This document shows, one piece after another, positions 61,101 to 64,000 of a DNA stretch of 64,000 nt (the first letter of the stretch is position 1; the number at the start of each line of letters is the position of its first letter). This stretch comes from Atherinomorus stipes (lineage: Eukaryota; Chordata; Actinopteri; Atheriniformes; Atherinidae): positions 186,001 through 250,000 of the forward strand of contig JALJCO010009074.1 of NCBI GenBank assembly GCA_023101725.1, written 5' to 3'. The notes beneath the pieces are model-generated. The model was given only the letters and a program-made list of their open reading frames with translations, had not been told where the DNA came from and made no database searches. A program made the position numbers and the translations under genes.

Positions 61101-62978
61101 AGCTGTACTGCACATAAATTCTGTAGATTAATGAGAATCTGAAAAAATGAGAGACCAATGTTTGCATCTTTTCTGACTTTTTCATCTTATCCTTTACTGT
61201 CAAATTGAAAGACATTGCTGTTGTTTTTTTTTCTCATTTAAAATGTGTGGTTAGATTTTGGTGTCAATCTTGATAAAATCTGTCAAATAATCCATAGATG
61301 GATCCAAGTTTTATCTGTATATAGTACAGATAGTATATATAGGGCGATAGTATGAAGACATGAAATAGTGAGTGCGTCTAACAGTGACTTTTCATCAGCT
61401 CTGTAAGATACATGACGCCCCTTGGAAATTGCCAGCAAAATTTACACCGAGCATCCAGGCTGATTTTGACTTTACTCATCATTACTCATACTGATACTTT
61501 ACTTCACTGAACCCAACTCAGTGTTGACATGTGTTTTATTTTTTTAGGTGAAAGAGAGCCAACAGCTAGACATGCAGGTTATGAAAGCCAAGCTTGAAGC
61601 AGTGGACTCAGATGTTCGGCATCATCTGGAGCAGCAGGTTGCTGGGCTGGTCAGGCAGTTAGCAGCTCACCAGACAGACAGCCACTCTGCTGCTGCCAGT
61701 CTCAGCCTCAAGATCCAAACATTGGAGGCCCAAAATGCAAAGGTAACAGTGCTAGTACAGATGTTTCCAAATAACAGAGTCAAGATTTCTGCTTTGTTTT
61801 CTGTGGCAACAGATTCAGTTAGTTCTGTCTCCCGCCCCCCTTGTTTTTAATAAGTTCATTTTCATTAACATTATGCGGCTTTATTGTGTCTCCTTTTCTG
61901 TAGCTGTCACAGGAGTTGTCATCCATCCAAGCAATGCCTCCTCCAGCACCCTGCCCTGACATCAGCACGGCCCCAGTCCAGAACCATCTTACCCCAGAGC
62001 TCCAGCAGGCCATGGAGAAGTGGCTCACTGACCGCATTAAAGTAATCACACAGACTTTTTAACCTGTGGCTGGTCCGTAAGGCTGCTTTCAGACAGTAGA
62101 AATCATTCCTGTAAATATAAAAATCTACATTTTAAGATATATTTCCTCATTAGACGCACAGGAATGTGTTCACCTATGTGCATGTTTACCTTCTTCTTCT
62201 GAATGTGAACCAGGAGCAGGATGCGATCAGGCTTGCTGACAAAGGAAGCTGCACAGAATGCAGACGTCCCATGGCAGACAAAATGGCTGACTTTGCCCTG
62301 GAAACTCAAGGTTAGAAATTTTAGCTAAAAAGTGAGATTAATTTTTGCTTTTATTTCTATTTATGAAATGTTATTCTTCATCTACAGGGTGTCTGTGCCA
62401 GAGATTTGAACCATGAATATGTGGCTGTTTTCTATGTTATCAGCAGTTTAGATAAAATTTGCAAGCCGTAGTAATATTCAATTTTAGATTAAAGGCAGTT
62501 GACAAATATTTTTAATAAATTAAAATGGATTAAACAAAGTAGCCTTTCTTTACATTTTTATTTACCTGTGTCTGTGCGCAGGTGCCAGTGTGGTCAGTAC
62601 CAGGTGCTCAGAGACGTATCGTTTTCGTTCTGCCTGCGTGACCCTGTTTGGTTTCCCTCTCTGGTATCCATCTGAAAGCCCGCGAACTGTCATTCAGGTA
62701 TGGTGATCGCTTTCTTATCCTCCCTTTGTTCTTTTACCTTTTAGAGTTTAAAGTCATAGACATCTTGGTAGGTAACGATGTATCATGTCTTCCCTCTTCT
62801 TCAGGGTTACCCGGTGCTGCTTCCAGGTAAATGCTGGGCTTTCCATGGTGTCCAGGGAACTCTTGTCATCTCTCTGTCACATCCTATCAAGATAACTCAC
62901 GTGACACTGGACCACCTGCCACGCTATAACTCCCCTACAGGACGCATCGACTCAGCACCCAAAGATTTTGAAGTCTAT
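55079..62978 (+). CDS. SUN domain-containing protein (SUN1/SUN2-type LINC complex protein), 13 coding exons, 3' end beyond window
   Basis: Inner nuclear membrane protein that should bind KASH proteins in the perinuclear space and link lamina to cytoskeleton. Coding exons: 55079-55185, 55282-55385, 55935-56300, 56387-56446, 56680-56751, 57130-57272, 59625-59675, 59869-59907, 61548-61742, 61904-62041, 62214-62310, 62582-62697, 62805-62978. They sum to 1662 nt (554 codons) with all junctions GT-AG and in phase. The protein starts MSRRSSRL, as SUN2 does at residue 1 and SUN1 does internally. Ser/Thr-rich nucleoplasmic N-terminus to about 212, one membrane helix at about 224-246 after RMKK, Pro/Thr linker to 284, coiled coil about 285-390, SUN domain from about 445. 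Seen: STRCSETY, LFGFPLWY, GKCWAF, SAPKDFEVY. By homology about 70 residues are missing. I cannot decide between SUN1 and SUN2; SPAG4/SUN3/SUN5 fit less well because of the N-terminus. Confidence 0.93.
55282..55385 (+). CDS. SUN gene coding exon 2
   Basis: The acceptor is TTCTTCAG. It encodes residues 36-71, a basic then Ser/Thr/Pro-rich stretch (VFKKKPGNRK, then ATPETPATP). Two donors lie close together, at 55386 (GTCAGG) and 55391 (GTGACA). Only the first keeps the frame into exon 3; the second would give a TGA at once. The basic cluster could help nuclear retention (inference). Confidence 0.85.
55935..56300 (+). CDS. SUN gene coding exon 3 (nucleoplasmic domain)
   Basis: The largest coding exon, residues 71-193, with acceptor ATCACAG and donor G|GTGAGA. 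It is rich in Ser, Thr, Pro and Arg, and low-complexity. It contains SSGYSSSEG, which resembles the GYSSE motif in the SUN2 N-terminus. No fold is predicted by eye. An overlapping upstream ATG at 55892 is in the intron and is not the start. Confidence 0.85.
56387..56446 (+). CDS. SUN gene coding exon 4
   Basis: A 60-nt, frame-neutral exon after TTTTGACAG, with donor G|GTACTG. It encodes about 20 residues (DSASLMVADALLKMRHVKAL) just before the membrane helix, in the place where SUN2 has a short hydrophobic-plus-basic segment. Since it is a multiple of three it could be skipped without a frameshift. Confidence 0.78.
56680..56751 (+). CDS. SUN gene coding exon 5 (first half of membrane helix)
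   Basis: Acceptor CACTCCAG and donor T|GTAAGT; 72 nt, frame-neutral. It encodes residues 213-237: a basic RMKK stop, then the first part of the transmembrane helix (GGLALLFLIILM). The positive residues on the N-terminal side fit the nucleoplasm-in, lumen-out topology of SUN proteins. Confidence 0.85.
57130..57272 (+). CDS. SUN gene coding exon 6 (end of membrane helix, luminal linker)
   Basis: Acceptor TTTCTCCAG; donor GTG|GTAGGG in phase 0. The split Cys codon joins exon 5 to CIWLLLPLF, which ends the membrane helix. A Thr/Pro/Gln-rich linker (residues about 247-284) enters the perinuclear space. Confidence 0.85.
57501..57891 (-). mobile_element. Complete SINE, 391 bp, with 11-bp target duplication, in SUN intron 6
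   Basis: TGTAAAGCATA at 57490-57500 and 57892-57902. Same family as 35476-35868, with the GGGCTGCACGGTGGCGTGG head on the minus strand and a TGATGATGAC-type tail. Confidence 0.93.
58163..58572 (+). mobile_element. hAT-like MITE, 410 bp, perfect 8-bp duplication, in SUN intron 6
   Basis: GTGGAAAC at 58155-58162 and 58573-58580. Ends TAAGGATGGACTGATAC and (from the right) TAGAGTTCGACCGAAAC. ATCGGC-rich interior. No coding potential. Confidence 0.85.
58917..59304 (+). mobile_element. hAT-like MITE, second copy of the 47343 family, in SUN intron 6
   Basis: Flanks CTTGCATG (58909-58916) and CTGGCATG (59305-59312), 7 of 8 identical. Shares GATGTATACCGAGTACTG, TATAGTATCAATAAGAGTA and ATACATCCCTA with 47343-47718. 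Confidence 0.88.
59625..59675 (+). CDS. SUN gene coding exon 7 (coiled-coil start)
   Basis: A small 51-nt exon after TTCCATCCAG, phase 0 on both sides, donor CTG|GTAAGA. It encodes DPAVVSAAVEAKMQRFL with a heptad-like pattern, the start of the luminal coiled coil that trimerises SUN proteins (family knowledge). Confidence 0.82.
59869..59907 (+). CDS. SUN gene coding exon 8 (coiled coil)
   Basis: A 39-nt exon after TTGTTGTAG, donor CAG|GTGAGA. It encodes VELQLKQEQLLSQ, a clear amphipathic coiled-coil stretch that continues exon 7 in phase 0. Small phase-0 exons in the stalk are convenient units for length change. Confidence 0.82.
60027..60775. mobile_element. Tc1/mariner-like MITE in SUN intron 8, with SINE inside
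   Basis: TA at 60025-60026 and 60776-60777. Ends CAGAAGGGGCCGAAAG and (from the right) CAGAACGGGCCAAAAG. The interior matches 42250-42745 except for a SINE at about 60293-60545. Confidence 0.85.
60293..60545 (+). mobile_element. tRNA-derived SINE nested in the Tc1-like element
   Basis: The head has TAGCCCAGTGGTAGCGTCG (A box) and GGGTTCGATCCCC (B box) at tRNA spacing. Then CCTGAGCAAGGTCCTTAACC and an AAAT-repeat tail. It fills a gap in the Tc1-like alignment. Confidence 0.85.
61548..61742 (+). CDS. SUN gene coding exon 9 (coiled coil)
   Basis: Acceptor TTTTTTAG, donor AAG|GTAACA; 195 nt, phase 0. Residues 315-379 are Leu/Gln/Glu-rich with heptads (MKAKLEAVDSDVRHHLEQQV and onward), the main part of the luminal stalk. 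Confidence 0.88.
61904..62041 (+). CDS. SUN gene coding exon 10 (stalk to SUN domain)
   Basis: Acceptor TTCTGTAG, donor AAA|GTAATC; 138 nt, phase 0. It encodes residues 380-425: the end of the coiled coil, a Pro-rich break (MPPPAPCP), and a short helix LQQAMEKWLTDRIK that corresponds to the helix just before SUN domains. Confidence 0.87.
62214..62310 (+). CDS. SUN gene coding exon 11 (start of SUN domain)
   Basis: Acceptor GTGAACCAG, donor G|GTTAGA. Residues 426-458. It ends MADFALETQG, which aligns with the ADYALESGG / VDFALESGG start of SUN2 and SUN1 domains. Two cysteines (438 and 441, CTEC) lie just before; I know no equivalent pair in SUN1/2. Confidence 0.9.
62582..62697 (+). CDS. SUN gene coding exon 12 (KASH lid)
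   Basis: Acceptor TGTGCGCAG, donor CAG|GTATGG. It encodes STRCSETY followed by LFGFPLWYPSESPRTVIQ, the KASH-lid segment. Cys466 aligns with human SUN2 Cys563, the residue that forms the disulfide with KASH peptides, so covalent linkage is likely possible here. Confidence 0.92.
62805..62978 (+). CDS. SUN gene coding exon 13 (SUN beta-sandwich, partial domain)
   Basis: Acceptor TTCTTCAG, donor TAT|GTGAGT, phase 0. It encodes GKCWAF, LVISLSHPIKITHVTLDHLP and SAPKDFEVY, standard SUN-domain strands. Cys506 aligns with SUN2 Cys601. The last part of the domain (the NWGHPEYTCIYRFRVHG region) is not found in the remaining 1 kb, so later exons lie beyond 64000. Confidence 0.92.
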
Positions 62979-63142
62979 GTGAGTGCCAGCAGTCTTGAAG
63001 TACACAATGTAAACGTTTATTTAACCCGATGAGTCACCTGAGAACAAGTTTTCATTTACAATGAGGACCCAGCAAGAGGCAGCACAAGAAAAACAAAAAG
63101 GGCAAACAACAAAAGAATACTTTCACATCAAACAGTATAAAT

Positions 63143-63713
63143 TAGGGATGTTCCATATTGGCTTTTTTACCGATATCCGATATTGTCCAACTCTTAATTT
63201 CTGATATCAACCGATACCGATCTATGCAGACAACTTTGAAATTGTATCTCTCATGTTTTGAAAAATACAACTATACAACAAAGATCCCAAAACAGCCATA
63301 ACTCAACCAGAAGAGTTCATTTTGGACATCTGGCTGCCAGATATCAGATACTAGCGGGTATTAGCCAACTTATGTTTCTGACAACTTGGTAACTTTACCA
63401 ACAACTTAAAACCAGACATAAGCAGCTTTAAGCAAGTCAGTCTGTAGCAGCAGCAGCTGCACCGTAGTCACATGACTTGAAAAGGAATGCTGGGAAATGA
63501 TTCTTCCAGAATAACGGAATTTTCTACATGCTGGACCGGTGCTGATGGAACAAGATCTTGCGAGATTTCATAACGGAACAATAAAATCTCACAAGATTTC
63601 TTTAGTAAAAAAATATTGGTCCGAAAAACCTGATACTGATATTTTACAATATCACATTTTAATGCTGATATCGGCCGATAATATCGGTAGGCCGATAATA
63701 TCAGACATCCCTA
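63143..63713 (+). mobile_element. hAT-like MITE, 571 bp, just after SUN exon 13
   Basis: Flanks GTATAAAT (63135-63142) and GTATAGAT (63714-63721), 7 of 8 identical. Ends TAGGGATGTTCCATATTGG and (from the right) TAGGGATGTCTGATATTATC. Fragments of the same family lie at 15080 and 18259. It is in the intron after exon 13. Confidence 0.88.
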
Positions 63714-63721
63714 GTATAGAT

Positions 63722-64000
63722 ATCAAACCAATTATCAAAAGACATGTAGAAATAGCACAACTAGATGTAACTAAAAGCAAGTGTAACAATAATGTGCTGC
63801 CTCCATCATAAACTTGTTTTTTAAAAATGGGAGTGATATAAAAGAAGTGAGTGGTAGTTTCTGCTGAAGCTGAAAAGATGAATGACAGCAGGTGGTGCAG
63901 ACTTTAGGGATGAACAGATTAATGAAGCTACTTGAACAAGGAGTACAACCGTTGTTGTAGAATTTGATTAATGAGCGAAGATACAACTGTGTTTTTGTCA
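63722..64000. other. SUN intron sequence to the window edge
   Basis: No exon for the remaining SUN domain is seen here. AT-rich. Confidence 0.5.

Noticed and set aside
1..64000. CRISPR arrays, operons, riboswitches, bacterial terminators
   Set aside because: The sequence is vertebrate nuclear DNA; the tandem repeats seen are microsatellites or degenerate minisatellites without spacer structure.

Overview
This 64 kb window is nuclear DNA from a vertebrate, most likely a teleost fish (probably percomorph). The basis is: one multi-exon gene with GT-AG introns and a vertebrate-type SUN domain; Rex1/L2-type LINE relics; several tRNA-derived SINE families; Tc1/mariner-like, hAT-like and TTAA-flanked transposons with terminal inverted repeats (TIRs); and long AT, GATA and AAAT microsatellites. 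There is no operon, phage, plasmid, CRISPR array or rRNA.

Positions 1 to about 48.5 kb hold no host protein-coding gene that I can defend. The open frames there are short and broken, and most fall in repeats. The region is a mosaic of interspersed elements, many nested: a TTAA element split by a truncated LINE (508-1780), a 1.28 kb TTAA element (10253-11534), a SINE split by a hAT-like element (13931-14720), a 1.16 kb TTAA element with promoter-like motifs and a vestigial 5' exon (26738-27900), a complete SINE with a 12-bp target duplication (35476-35868), a PIF-like element (36049-37102), a three-layer nest (42902-44324), and a Rex1-like reverse transcriptase relic (46122-47334) interrupted by a hAT-like element with an 8-bp duplication.

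From about 48.6 kb to the right edge lies one plus-strand gene for a SUN1/SUN2-type inner nuclear membrane protein of the LINC complex. I place a candidate promoter and non-coding first exon at 48.6-48.9 kb, and thirteen coding exons between 55079 and 62978. Every splice junction keeps the frame, giving 554 codons. The window ends before the last third of the SUN domain, so the 3' end is missing. The introns are full of hAT-like, Tc1-like, TTAA-type and SINE insertions.

No clearly new biological system is visible. The best candidates for novelty are: (1) five different non-autonomous element families that share a TTAA|AGG/AGT end structure, two with decayed coding pieces; (2) a SINE copy whose inner segment looks rewritten into a perfect palindrome by template switching; (3) a perfect 26-bp palindrome and several short inverted or tandem repeats; and (4) a SUN domain with a longer cation-loop segment and a short luminal stalk. 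Family names for repeats come from structure and memory, not from a database search.
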